This document shows positions 35,887 to 46,960 of a stretch of DNA of 64,000 nt, in pieces. Within the stretch, counting starts at the first letter, position 1. Each line of letters starts with the position of its first letter. The notes below the pieces were generated by a model. That model saw only the letters and a program-made list of their open reading frames with translations, did not search any database and was not told the origin of the DNA. The DNA is from Scleropages formosus. Its lineage: Eukaryota; Chordata; Actinopteri; Osteoglossiformes; Osteoglossidae. The stretch lies in the NCBI RefSeq assembly GCF_900964775.1, contig NC_041807.1:11857193-11921192 (forward strand), given 5' to 3'. The position numbers and the translations under genes were made by a program.

Positions 35887-38261
35887 TCAGGATGTGTCCC
35901 TGAGCAGCCCCAGTTTCCGGAGAGCTTCTCTGCGAGACTCATCAGTAGCTCCTCGACCGGAGAACTGCACTGTGATTCCCTGCGGTCGGAACACTGGGGG
36001 CTTCGAGAAGGACCTCCAGCGCAGTTCTGAGGATACTGGTATCCCATGGAAGCTAGAAGTTCTGCTTTGGCGTGTCTGCAGGCTTATCTCAGAGGTTCTG
36101 GGCTCTTTACTGAAGGACATCGATCTTGCATAAAGTCCTACAGAAGCTGGTCTAATGGTTTTTCTGGGGATGTTTGCGTTGATCTCGGAAGTTGTTGCTG
36201 CTTTGGAGTTTTCTCCATGGCTGCTGTAGATCGAAAAGGCCTCTGTGGTTGCAGGCAAGGAAGAGGACATCATTTCTGTGGGTCCACTGATTCTCGTAAC
36301 AATATTGCTGGATGGAGTGGCGGTGTTCTGTATGAATGTTGACGTCATCATTTTTGTTTTGCCTCCACAGCTGTTGATGATGCTTAAGGAAGCCTCAGTC
36401 TTAGTTGCTGTGGTGCTTAATGGAGGTAAGTTTATGCTGGACATGCTATCATAGCTGTTACAGATGGTATCATTTCTTGCCTTCAAAAGTGGAATTATTA
36501 CTCTTGGTTTGTCTCCAGAATTGCTGAAGCCACTTAAGGAGCACTTGGTACACAGCTGGGGCGACATGGAATTGTCCGGATCACAGTGGTTCATATACTC
36601 AAAGTTTGAGACTGCATTTGTCTCCGATGATGCTGTGGGCCTCGCTGGACTAGGGTTGCCACTGTACATGTTCAAATCATGCAAAGATGTCTCACTCTTA
36701 AATGATAAGGCTGAAGATGCTGCAGTTCTAGATTTACTGTCACTGTCGTGAATGTCTGAAACAGGGGCTTTGTTTGTAGACACTGAAGGAGGGTTGACTT
36801 GAACCAAGTGGCTGTTAGTTCTGGATATAGCTCTGCTGCTGGTCAAACCAAGTTTGGACAGGGCCTCCATGTGGGATCTGTCTGGTGCTGGGTCCCGAAA
36901 TGAGATGCTACGAGTTGGGATTTTTCGCTCTGTTTTTGTTTCCAGTGTTTCCAAAGTGCTAGATGTTCCTGTTATGTTGGCCAATACCTGAGCCTGACGG
37001 TGCAGCACATTGACAGATGCCCTGTTGTTGAGCTGGCCATAGTCTCTGCTGCCTACCTGGATGGTGATGTTGTCTGGATAACGGGTGGGCTTTGCAACAA
37101 CAACAGTTGGAGAGCCCTCTCTGACTAGGTGGTCAACAGAGGCAGAGAAAGATGAGCCTCCTGCAGAATCCAAGTTCCTTCTATGGGTGGATAAAATGCT
37201 GGAGGGACTAATGGGATCTCCAGCACCTTGGTATGCAGCTATTTTTTGGGCTATGATGACTGGAGTGGGGATGGAGCCAGCTGGCTGGTGCACTGAGTGG
37301 CTAGAAGGGTCAGCCTCTTCATTTGGGCCAGAAGGACTCAAGGATGGAGAGATGCTGTAGCCAGAAGGAAAGTTCTCTGCTGGTTCACATTTTGGCTTCA
37401 ACTCAAAATGTGTCTCTGGACTCACAACCATGTTTCTGAAATCTTAAAGAGTAAAATTAACATTTCCCCTGAACCTCCTGCAAACAAGAGCTTTGACATA
37501 CTGAAATATATTAAAAAATTACATTAGTTGAAGTGGGTACCATGACTTGTGAACCATTCTAAATCACTATGCCCTCATGCAGCCTAAAAACCCAAAATGC
37601 ATTTGTGGAAGAAGAAAAGTTTGCCGGTACCTGGGGAGATGGGATCAAATGAGACGCCTCTGGGCCTAGCTGGGTCTGGCTCAGCCTGAACCAGATCAAT
37701 GATGTCCTGCTCCTTGAGGCTCGAAGGCAACTCAGGCACACTGGATCGCCTGGGATCGGTGGAGCGGCTCTCCGCTGCAGGGCTGCTCCCTAGGGACAGG
37801 TCCTCATCTTCCAGTTCCTGTTCCAGAGAGTCAATGGTCTGCTCCAGGAACAGAATGCTCTCCCTCTCCTCGCAGGTCAAGAACTGCAGTGACTCATCCT
37901 CCTGAAGTGAGGTGACAAGTCACACAGCTCAGAAGCTATGACAAATTATGGATTGAGGAGAAAATGATCAAGCAACAGGATGACAGGTGAGTGAAAGAAG
38001 AGACCAAGTGTGAATAACAGGAGAAGCTTGTAAACATGAACTGAAGTGAGTTTACAACTTAATGCAGCTGGATCTCCTGAACTCACAAGTGATTTGAGTG
38101 TATTTTACTATATTTGCGTTTAATTCATTCATTTAGTAGATGCTTTGCTCCATGCGATGTACCTATTAACTATTGAAGTATTTTGCTGATAGCTTTCACC
38201 AGTGCAACTTACGCAAATACTTGATACACTGTGGTAAACCTCCTGCACTCACTCAGCCATT

Positions 38262-38304
<43 letters not shown>

Positions 38305-40768
38305 ACCCACCCCCTCCCCTCCAGGGGCAATTTGGAGCCTGAAACACATGTCTTTGGACTATGGGAAGAAGACGGAACACCTGTGAACATGGAGCAAACA
38401 TGCAGACTCCACACAGAAGGAGCTGGATTCGAACCCACAGCCAAGGAGCTCTGAACACCAGCAGTATCCACTGTACCACCCTTTACTGTACTGACCATGC
38501 CAAGTTCGTGGTGAATTCCTACACATAAGTTTAAACCCTAGGTATTACTTACATGTTCAAGAAGCTACCAGAGAACTTTTTTATTTTCTTTTCAAGTCCA
38601 TTTCTTTGGGTCTTTTACATATGTGAGAGTTCTGGTGGACTGTTCCCTTTTCTAGGAGCCGTTTCACTGCTAACCTGCCACATCTAACCCCCTCCCAGGT
38701 GCATGTGCTGAACACAGAGCTGCTTGTTCACCTCCGGCCTCCACCCAGCACTGCTGGCAGGCACCGATCCAGGGGGAAACAAAGGTGCTACACAACTGTG
38801 GCCCCTTGCTGCAAAAACTACAGCCCTTGGCCTGAGTAACCACCACACCTCCTTCGACTGGCCCCTCCCAGTGAGACGTGGAACGGCAGAAAGCATGAAG
38901 GAAGTCAGACAAAATAAACTTAAAACTCATGTCACATGGACAAAACAGTGAGGCTGGAGAAGGGAAGTGTAAAGGCAAGTCACCAAGAGTGGTCTAGGTT
39001 TCTCCTACTACTGCCTAAAAACTGTACATCCACAATGCTATACAAATAACCAGTGTGTTTCTCTTAAAAAAAAAAAACAGATATGCTGAAAGTAGTTAAA
39101 ATATATAATACCTTATTTTTTCTAACATACATACATACATTTTCAGAACCGCTTGTCCTATACAGGGTCACGGGGAACCGGAGCCTAACCCGGCAACACA
39201 GGGCGTAAGGCCGGAGGGGGAGGGGACACACCCAGGACGGGACGCAAGTCCGTCGCAAGGCACCCCAAGCGGGATTCGAACCCCAGACCCACCGGAGAGC
39301 AGGACTGTGGTCCAACCCACTGCGCCATCGCACCCCCCATTTTTTCTAACATTTTTATACATATATTTAACGCGATTGGTTACCTGACAATATGCACAGT
39401 TTAGAGGAACTCTGCTGGACCACAGAGTGTGTCTGTCCCACAGGTGACCTCTGCCTTCATCCCCTTTGTGATCATTCTTATTGCAAGAAGTGCACCTATT
39501 AAAAAGCCTAATTAATTATAGAAAAGAGAGTTTTTTGCTTTAATGATGCGCCCAGGACTGAGAAATCCTAGGTTGCTGTCCATGTATAACCCTGTACAGT
39601 AAAGTCCAGCGGCGCTCCGCTGACCCTCCCCGTGGAAGCGCTGCAGTCATGTGACATTGCAGCTTTATTAAGCAGCACGAGGGAAAAGTGCTTTGTGTTA
39701 TTATTTTTTTGGACCGGGTCCACATACAGTCTTTCGCTCAAAAGCCGTGCCCTTGTTTCCTGGGGATCGAGAACCCTTGATCCGGACCACGTCTCCCGGA
39801 GGAGTGGTGGGCTCCACGCACCGCGGCCACCCACTCGAGAGCGACGGCTGGAGCCTGCGGTGAACCCGAACGACGCCGCAGCTCTCGAACCCGCGGCTGA
39901 GCCCTGCTCAGAGGATCAGGGTGTTAATCCGGTTTCCTCGCAGGCTATCGCGGCTCCTAACACGGGCAGGGAAAACACAAGTTCTGTGTAAACAGCGGTC
40001 AGGAGATTTACTCACAAACACGCTCACCGTCTCGTTCCCACACCGCCGATTGTGAGAGGGAGCGCGCGCCCGCGCACCGTCAGTTACGAGTCGGGTGGCG
40101 ACCTCATGTCCAGGGGCGAGCCGGGCCCTTTCGCAGTCTAAAAATAAGTTGTCATCTCGAAAAAAATGCAAAGCCTTGTCTTATGATAAAGATATGAGAA
40201 AATGGAAGATGTATGGTATGTAACGAGTGTGGGACGCAGCCCTGTAGGTAGGGGAGCTTTTCCGTGACAGCGGCTGTGGGCGCAGTAAACAGTGTAGAGT
40301 AAACACAGTGTTCAGGGATCCATGCACTGTTTTCGCAGAGAGGGAGCATTCGGGTAACACAGTAACATAACGTATATTGCCCCCTTTCTCTATTTGTTAC
40401 GAATCAAGTCTTGGAAATAAGTTCCGTTTTCAATCGTTAAGTGTACATTGTGTTCTGCGCGTGTATATGTTCACATGTGTATTCTTATAAATTACATAAA
40501 AATAAATAGCACCACTTGTCACAGATATCTCTCTCACACACATATACATACACACGTCAGTATCTACCAGTACTGATTTTAGGGCTTTCGCAGGCTAAGG
40601 GCTGCCGGACTGATTCTCCTTTTTCTGTTAGAACTCTACCATAGATATAGTAAAAACTATACTTACGAACGAGCCGCTGTGGTTCTGCGCGTCTCCCCGG
40701 GCGATGTGCGCGTTCCCGTTGAGTCCGAACTGCGCGCGGGAACCTGCCGGCGTGCGACAGCGGTGCAT
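35887..40768 (-). CDS. proser2: PROSER2, proline- and serine-rich protein 2
   Basis: Three coding exons on the minus strand: 40768-40667, 37901-37631 and 37442-35887, giving 642 residues. Identification rests on the SARG/PROSER2 signature LQFLTCEERESILFLEQTID in exon 2, the C-terminal block with FRPQGITVQFSGRGAT, and the position next to UPF2 as in human. The ATG at 40768-40766 is preceded by an in-frame TGA and an acceptor at 40853, so the 5' UTR continues in an upstream exon in the CpG island. The last exon uses an AAG acceptor at 37443; the TTTCAG seven bases on would bring in a stop. The protein is Ser/Thr/Pro-rich and mostly disordered. The motif EALxKLGL occurs twice, at about 317-324 and 630-637. 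No enzymatic domain is visible; function is poorly known. C1orf116-type SARG is the alternative relative, but synteny favours PROSER2. Confidence 0.88.
38118..38481 (-). repeat. SINE family C copy with internal (CA)n
   Basis: In PROSER2 intron 2. The L2-type tail at 38128 (cattcatttagtagatgctt), a CA run at 38264-38302, the core acatgtctttggactatggg, and the B-box complement gattcgaaccc near 38435. The CA expansion sits inside the element. Confidence 0.75.
39127..39339 (-). repeat. SINE family B copy
   Basis: In PROSER2 intron 1-2 region. tcagaaccgcttgtcctata, ggattcgaaccccagaccc, and the head complement ccactgcgccatcgcacc. It ends in a (CATA)n run rather than pure CA. Confidence 0.8.
39690..40140. 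other. CpG-rich block inside the PROSER2 intron
   Basis: About 450 bases with many CpGs, far richer than the surrounding intron and about 530 bases downstream of the first coding exon. It has open frames on both strands (plus 39632-39991, minus 40171-39908) but no recognised protein. It may be an alternative PROSER2 promoter or first exon, a promoter of an antisense transcript, or a GC-rich repeat I do not know. Confidence 0.35.
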
Positions 40769-41660
40769 GGCTCGAGAATGCTGGGCTCAGGCGCTTCTCG
40801 TGAATCGGGATCTGGATCATGTCAGAAAATAAAACACCATCCACGACGCCAGCCTGAAAGACAGAAATATTTAATATTTATTACAGCCTCCGTCAGTCTT
40901 TCCAGTTGTTTCAAATCAACTGTAAATACTCGAGTGACGGGTAGTTCTATCAATTCATATCCCACAGACTACAGACCTAGCGAGAATAAAAATGTTCTTT
41001 CAATGCCTGAATTGGGGTGAAACGCTCTCTTGCCACCGCGGTGTCGGACGCGACTTGCTCCGTGAGCGCACAGGTGCGGGCGGCTCGCGCGACGGCCGGA
41101 CAGTCCGACACCGCGGCGGGTCCCGCGCTGAGCCTGAGCGCTCGCGCCTCTTCACCGATCACTGCTCACTTATGAGGGCTGAGTGCTCGAGCCGAGGACA
41201 GAGTGACACGCAGCCCATTGTTGTTCGCGTGTACAAAAGAGGCTCGTGTGCACAAGCTGAGGAACGGGTTCTTCCTGACCAGGTATGTCAGCCCAGGGGC
41301 TCCAGATATTCCCTGTCGTGTCGGTGAGTGAGCGAGCGAGCGAGCGAGAGAGAGAGCGTATGACTCTGCTGAGCTCCGCGTCCGACTGCAGGAGCAGCCC
41401 TAGGCTTAAAACAACACACGTTTTCGCTAAACGTGTCCAAAATATACAGTAATGCCAACTTACTCGTTGTTGTTTCTGCAGACGCAGCTTTCCGGACACA
41501 GCGCAAATCACGTGTCCTTTACTTAGACACAGGAATGAGTGAAGCTGAACATTCATTCATATATCAGAGATGCAGGAACGCTCCAGCCTCCGTGGCGCGC
41601 GCAGTCCGGCTGTGCTCACTCGGTCCGCACAACAACCGTCACCCCCCCCACGACAACGGG
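40667..41660 (-). promoter_or_regulatory. CpG-island PROSER2 promoter
   Basis: Dense CpG over the first coding exon and upstream to about 41660, with a short GAGC repeat at 41327-41357. It probably contains the PROSER2 non-coding first exon; I could not place its donor. Confidence 0.5.
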
Positions 41661-41929
41661 GACGGGCGTGGGATTGTCAGCTCACGTTACAACTCCGCAT
41701 GGCCCACGATGAATGCTTGAAAAAAAAAAAAGGAGAAACTTAGGAAAATACCTTAAATCGTGTTCATATTTTTAGAAATTTCATTTTTTTTTGTGTACTT
41801 ATTCGAAAGAAACGTTCAAATCACGTGTCACACAAACATACATATATGTACTGTACGCACATACATATATATACACACACACTATGTGTGTAAAATGCTT
41901 TTATGAATGGGGGACCTTAGTGGGTTGAA

Positions 41930-42670
41930 CTAAACCACTGACTGTTGCACTGGTTGCACTGGCTCCCAGTTACACTTAGAGTTGATTATAAAATCCTACT
42001 TTTGACCTGTAAGGCTAAGTACATGGCATTGCTCCAGCTTACCGTTGTGATATTATTGATTCTTATATCCCAGGACGATATCTTCATTCATTGGAAGCAG
42101 GTTACCTTAAAGTACCCGTAAAGACCTCAGTAGGAGGTTGCACCTTTAGGTTATAGAGCACCTAAACTGTGGAATAGTCCACCAGTTACTGTCAGAAATT
42201 CCCCATCTGTCTCAGCCTTTAAATCCAGACTAAAGACTTAGATGTTCACTTGGGCATATCCCCATGAAATTTAATTCCACTTGGCTGTGTTTCCATTTTT
42301 CTCACCTCTGTACCAAAACATATTTCTTTGTTATTAATTACTAACAATTTCTTCTTGTTGACCATTGTTTCCCTACAAAAAGACCTGAGGAGGCTGGCTG
42401 GCAGTCACAGACGCACCCCATGCCAACTGAAGAAGATGACCAACTGCCATGATGGACGAGACATACCTTGCTTTACTGGGAAATCAAGCTACCATACAAC
42501 AGCAATAATGCCATTATTACCTGTAAACTGACTTAGAAGTCATATTTAGTCTAGAACGCCCAGGAAGGGTGGGCTGCCACTGGCACTTGGATCCCCAGAG
42601 GTTTTTTCCGCCATCGACTTTTAGATGGGAGTTTTTGTTCCTTTCTTCCATGGCCAGAACGCATACTTAT
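41930..42670 (+). mobile_element. LINE 3' end (Rex1/L2-like)
   Basis: The frame shows the typical C-terminal LINE block: LHWLPV-like (gcactggctcccagtt), DYKILLLTCKAKYMALLQL, later APKLWNSPP and SAFKSRLKT. A long 3' UTR follows. The frame is broken in places, and the element is truncated at its 5' side. Confidence 0.75.
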
Positions 42671-42694
42671 AGCTCTAATGACTACGTGGATAAC

Positions 42695-43034
42695 GGGTGG
42701 TATGGTGGCACAGCGAGTAGCGCTGCTGTCTCACAGCACCTGGGTGGTGCAAGAGAAAGTGGGTTCGATCCCTGCTCAGTCTGTGTGGAGTTTGCATGTT
42801 CTCTCTGTGTCTGTGTGGGTTTCCTCCAGATGCTCCTGTTTCCTCCCACAGTCCAAAGACATGCTGTTCAGCTATAGTGAGTGAGTGTGTTTCACTGATG
42901 CATGGATGAGTGAGTAGTGTATCTAGCAATGTAACCACCTTGGTGAATAAGGTGTGCAGACTAGTAACATTACATAGTATCCATTGTAAATTGCTTTGGA
43001 CAAAAGCATCTGCTAAGTGAATAAATGTAAATGT
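42695..43034 (+). repeat. SINE family C copy, full length
   Basis: Clear tRNA head (ggtggcacagcgagtagcgc), B box gtgggttcgatccctgc, the core with tcctcccacagtccaaagac, and the L2-type tail aaattgctttggacaaaagc ending tgaataaatgtaaatg. The best copy in the window for defining this family. Confidence 0.85.
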
Positions 43035-43111
43035 ATTACTCTAGTACATAGCCAACTATCTTATCTTATACCCTTGTTCAGTGCTCTGTGTGAGAAAAGT
43101 CAAACCAACCA

Positions 43112-43303
43112 GTTTCAACAACCACTTGTCCTGAGTGGGGTCACAGCAAGCTGGAGCCTTACCTGGCAACACGGCACAAGGCCAAAGGGGAAGGAGACAC
43201 ACCCTGGAGGGGGGGGCCAGTCCATCTTAAGGCACCCCAAGCAGGGCTTGAACCCCAGACCCACCACACAGCAGGCACTGGCTAAACCAGCTGCACCCCC
43301 TAT
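43112..43303 (-). repeat. SINE family B copy, diverged
   Basis: Contains accacttgtcctgagtgggg, ggcttgaaccccagaccc and the altered head complement. No TG run remains. Confidence 0.7.
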
Positions 43304-43821
43304 GCAAAAAGAGTGCTCTATAAAAATAATTGAATTGAACTAAACTTAATCCTTAATGGGGAAACTATATATATATAATATACATGCACACTCACACATA
43401 CATCTGTATAGTCTGCTCTGTAAATAAAACACACACCCGACGTCACTGCGATCGCGCAGACATCGCAGGTTCTCCTGGTGTTTTTGCGGCATGAATTTGC
43501 GCAAAACAACTTGTCGGGTGTCGGAGCACAAAACATCGGCAGTGCCATAGTCAGTGGACTTATACTGCATGTGTGTGTCTGTGAGGGACCTCCACTCTCC
43601 TTCATGGTCCAAAGCACAGGACAAAGACACTGGGCACACCTCAGTGCGGTGTGCCTCACAAAACCTGGCCTGTGACTGTGGTTGGGGGTTCCAGTCCAGC
43701 TCAGTTTGTGTGTAGTGCATGTTTGCATGAGTTCACATGGATTTCCTCCCACCCTCGAGATACCTGTTTCAAGTAGATTGGTGACCTTGAATTGACTACA
43801 GTGTGTCTGTAGGGACATGTG

Positions 43822-44065
43822 TAACACTGCTTTGAGCTGCTGTCTTTGGATCCAAGGGCTGCAGCTTCATATTCCACCTCCAGCTGTAGTACCCTTGAGC
43901 AAGGTACTTACCCTGAATTGCTCCAGTGAAATGACCCAGCTGTATAAATGGGTAAATAAGTCGCTTTGGCGAAAGGTTTGACAAAATTACAATGAGTGAA
44001 CACTTACAGTCACGTGACTGCATGTGACTTTGGAAAAAAGAATTTACTCAAGGAATATATGTAAA
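43822..44065 (+). repeat. SINE family A copy, rearranged tail
   Basis: Head ctttgagctgctgtctttgg, middle gagcaaggtacttaccctga, then two tail-like segments (gtcgctttggcgaaagg; actttggaaaaaag), suggesting duplication or a nested tail. Confidence 0.65.
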
Positions 44066-44479
44066 TGCCTGTGATCCTGGTAAGCTGCCTTTGGCTTATA
44101 TGTGTGCAATGTCCCCTTTCTTGCATAAACATTCAGTTCCATAAATATTTTCAGTTGTGTGACAAGACTGAAACCCACAGTCCTGCACATCTTATTCTGC
44201 ACTTTTCATAGTTAAAAATAACACCGACCTGTTAGACGTTCACCCAAATTCCTCTTACTTGTAATGGTTCAAAAACAACCAGCAGCCTTATTACACCCAT
44301 TTAGCGCAAACTAACGTCACCTGCCAAGTGTGACAGAGGGAGACAATGCCCCCCCCATAGTGTGTGATCATGCTCGAACCTCAAAATGGAATGGTTCTCA
44401 AAATGGAATGTATGCAAACCTCCTACAATCCGGCAAAATCCAAAATCAAAAGTCCCAGGATTGTCGGTTTTCACTGCAG

Positions 44480-44600
44480 TACAGTGCCATGAGCTCCCTC
44501 TGTCCCTCGGAACTGCTGAATCCCTTTCAATGTTTAGAACAGGTCTCAAAACGAAATCTTTTAGATCCACGCATCTCTTTGACCTTTACTACATGTTCTG
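44480..44600 (+). mobile_element. LINE C-terminal fragment
   Basis: A frame reading LGTAESLSMFRTGLKTK matches the end of the L2/Rex1-type reverse transcriptase open frame (LRTAESLSSFKSGLKTH-like). Short and broken. Confidence 0.5.
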
Positions 44601-44989
44601 TCACATTTACCCTTGTATTTCCTATCAGCTCTATATGCAACAACTTGTGTAATGAGCACCTATAAAAACTCCGGTGTTGCTGGACAGACTTCACCGTTCT
44701 CTTTGAGAATCACGTGTCTGTATCTGCATGTTTCATTTAATTGCCCACCAACCTACAATGGATTCCCCTGATCGAACCCCCACAGACATGGGCACCCCCG
44801 TCCATAGACATAGGCACATTTGTACTGGGTTAGAGTATCATCCGTCACAAGTGTCACATCATACATTTGATTTCAGATCAGTTGGCAAACTGCAGGAAAG
44901 TGCAGTTCCACTGTGATTTTCTTCCCCCTCCGTTTCATATGTGGCTTTAGATCAGACTGCAGCACACAAATAGAGGCTCTCAGGAGTTA

Positions 44990-46805
44990 TCATTCATTAG
45001 CTTTTTCTGTGCTATTTGTCCACACAGGCTTCCGTTTCTCCAGGAAGGCCTTGATGCCCTCCTGGCCGTCTTTCAGTGCCAGGTTGTCCACCATGGCTGC
45101 AGATGCAAGGGAGTAGGCAGCATCACGGCCCTGGGCCATTTGCTTGTAGAAGGTGGCCTTGCCCAGGGCTATCACAGGACGACTGGCCTCACACACACGT
45201 TGAGCTATAAGCAGTGTCTCTGCTTCCAGCCTTTCCACTGGAACCACTTTGCTCACTAGTCCATGGAGCATAGCATCATGGGCTGAGATGGGAGCTCCTG
45301 TCATCAGCATCTCCATGGCAACCTGGACACATTGATGGCTAGTATTAATGACAACACGAGCGAGCCACATGTGTCATTGTGAAGAGCTCAGACTTTTACT
45401 AACCTTCCTAGGCAGCGCCCTGCCAATTGGCACCGCAGGGGTGGAACAGAAAAGCCCCACACTGACCCCTGGAGTGGCAAAAGTAGATGTTTCTGTCGCC
45501 ACAACGATGTCACAGCTGGCCACAAGCTGACATCCTGCTGCTGTGGCTACGCCATTTACCTTTGCTATCACAGGCACAGGAAGATCTTGTATCAAGGTCA
45601 TCACCTTCAAACATATGAACACACAAAGTGAATCAGCGTCAGCGTTGCTCTTTTCACACTGAACACCCGCGACAACACCTGAGATTATTACTCCAGACAG
45701 CGTCACTAGCGCTCCGGCCCACACAGTCCATTATCACTTTAAGGCAAGACAAAGCCTCAGAAGAGAGAAGGAAGAAATGTTCACTTTTTTCCCCATGAAC
45801 CTCTCAGTTTTGGGGCAGGAAGAGGCCCCCTCACCTCAGCGCAGGCAGAAAACACCCGGTGATGATAGTCCTGGCCCTGGGCAGATATCAGCTCCTTCAG
45901 GTCATGACCCGACGAGAACACCGGACCCTCCGCTGATGCCAGGTAATTATTTTAAAGGTCATTTCAGGAGCAGATTAACTATATTTATCACTTTAGAGCA
46001 AAATGATAAGTTAGGGCAGTATTACCTGATATAACGATTACCCTGAGCTCCTCACTGTCAATGTCAGCCAGGAGATCTTCCTGTAGTGATGACAACATGG
46101 CCAAGGACAAGGCATTCCTCTTCCGGGGGTTATTTAGGGTTATAGTCCTAGGAAAAGAGTAAACATCATTGTTTTCCTGCTGCAGACAGTGAGTGCAGGG
46201 GTTACGGGTATAAACTTGTAACCTGAGCAGCTGTGCGTTCCGTAACCTGTGGCAGCTGCAGTGTTATCGAGCCCCACGGTACAGTAAAATTATCGGGGGT
46301 CAAAAGAAAAAAGTATAATATGTAGATATGGGTAACAAAAAGCAGTGCACAGAAGCGTCATCTTAGCAACGAAAGAGCACGGCTAGTGGAACAGAACTAT
46401 TCATGCTGCTGATGTGAAGACGAGAAAATCTCGCAGAGACACAGTGTCGAGTCACGTGACCACCTTTCACTGTGAACGACGGTAATTTTCTACAAAATAA
46501 CCCTTTTGCGCCACTTTCAGTTCAGCCGAGGAATAAATCTTTGGACAAAAGCGAATAGCAGTATCCACACTAGTTCGCTCCTTTGCTAACTAAGCGATAA
46601 GCACAAGCTAAACGTCGAGCTGTAAGGTGACGGTGAAAGACGAGTGGCCGCGCGCTGCTGACCGTATTCCTCCGCGCTGTTGCCGGACCGTGAGGCGGCT
46701 CGCCCCATCCGAGTGCTTCAGCCGCGTGACTACGCGTACTACCGTCCTGCTGCGCATCAGGGCCTCCTGTAGCCGAGCGAGGTGCGCGCCACTCCGCAGA
46801 GCCAT
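44990..46805 (-). CDS. echdc3: ECHDC3, enoyl-CoA hydratase domain protein 3
   Basis: Five exons on the minus strand: 46805-46663, 46147-46026, 45932-45835, 45604-45404 and 45322-44990. They join in phase to 298 residues (human about 303). The N-terminus is Arg-rich without acidic clusters, fitting mitochondrial import. The crotonase fold is clear: [14 protein letters not shown], the oxyanion-hole loop [10 protein letters not shown], and [13 protein letters not shown]. The two glutamates that catalyse hydration in true enoyl-CoA hydratases are replaced by Q147 and G167, so it is unlikely to be a hydratase. The C-terminal [18 protein letters not shown] is typical of the family. Human work links the gene to insulin sensitivity and lipid handling; the reaction is unknown. 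The start lies in a CpG-rich segment. Confidence 0.95.
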
Positions 46806-46960
46806 GGCCGCGCGTGCAAGTCAGCACGCGGCAATAAGCAGTAAGCGACAGGACAGGGCGAGGGGGAGCGAGGAAAGCGGCCGTTGCCGCAGCTTCACAG
46901 CGCCGCCCACAGACACGAAACGGTACAGCGACACCTAGGCTAGGTTAGTCAGAGGTTTGC
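46600..46960 (-). promoter_or_regulatory. CpG-rich ECHDC3 promoter / first exon
   Basis: CpG density rises sharply over the first exon and about 130 bases upstream, then falls to AT-rich sequence. A TATA box is not evident. Confidence 0.45.

Larger units (their letters stand above)
41661..44989. other. PROSER2-ECHDC3 intergenic region, repeat-rich
   Basis: No gene is supported. LINE fragments (41930, 44480) and SINEs (42695 C, 43112 B, 43822 A) fill most of it. A 169-codon minus-strand frame at 43318-43827 has no recognisable domain. The segment just below 44990 is the ECHDC3 3' UTR. Confidence 0.5.

Noticed and set aside
36046-36751. Plus-strand open frames opposite PROSER2
   Set aside because: Shadow frames of the long Ser-rich exon.
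39540-40140. CpG-rich block as an old viral long terminal repeat
   Set aside because: No matching second copy, primer-binding site or coding remnant in the window; kept only as an unexplained block.
43434-43520. Inverted repeat cacccgac / gtcgggtg suggesting a structured RNA
   Set aside because: Only 8 paired bases around a 70-base loop; expected by chance.
43318-43827. 169-codon minus-strand frame
   Set aside because: No domain, no splice context, composition like intergenic DNA, and it overlaps the edge of repeats.
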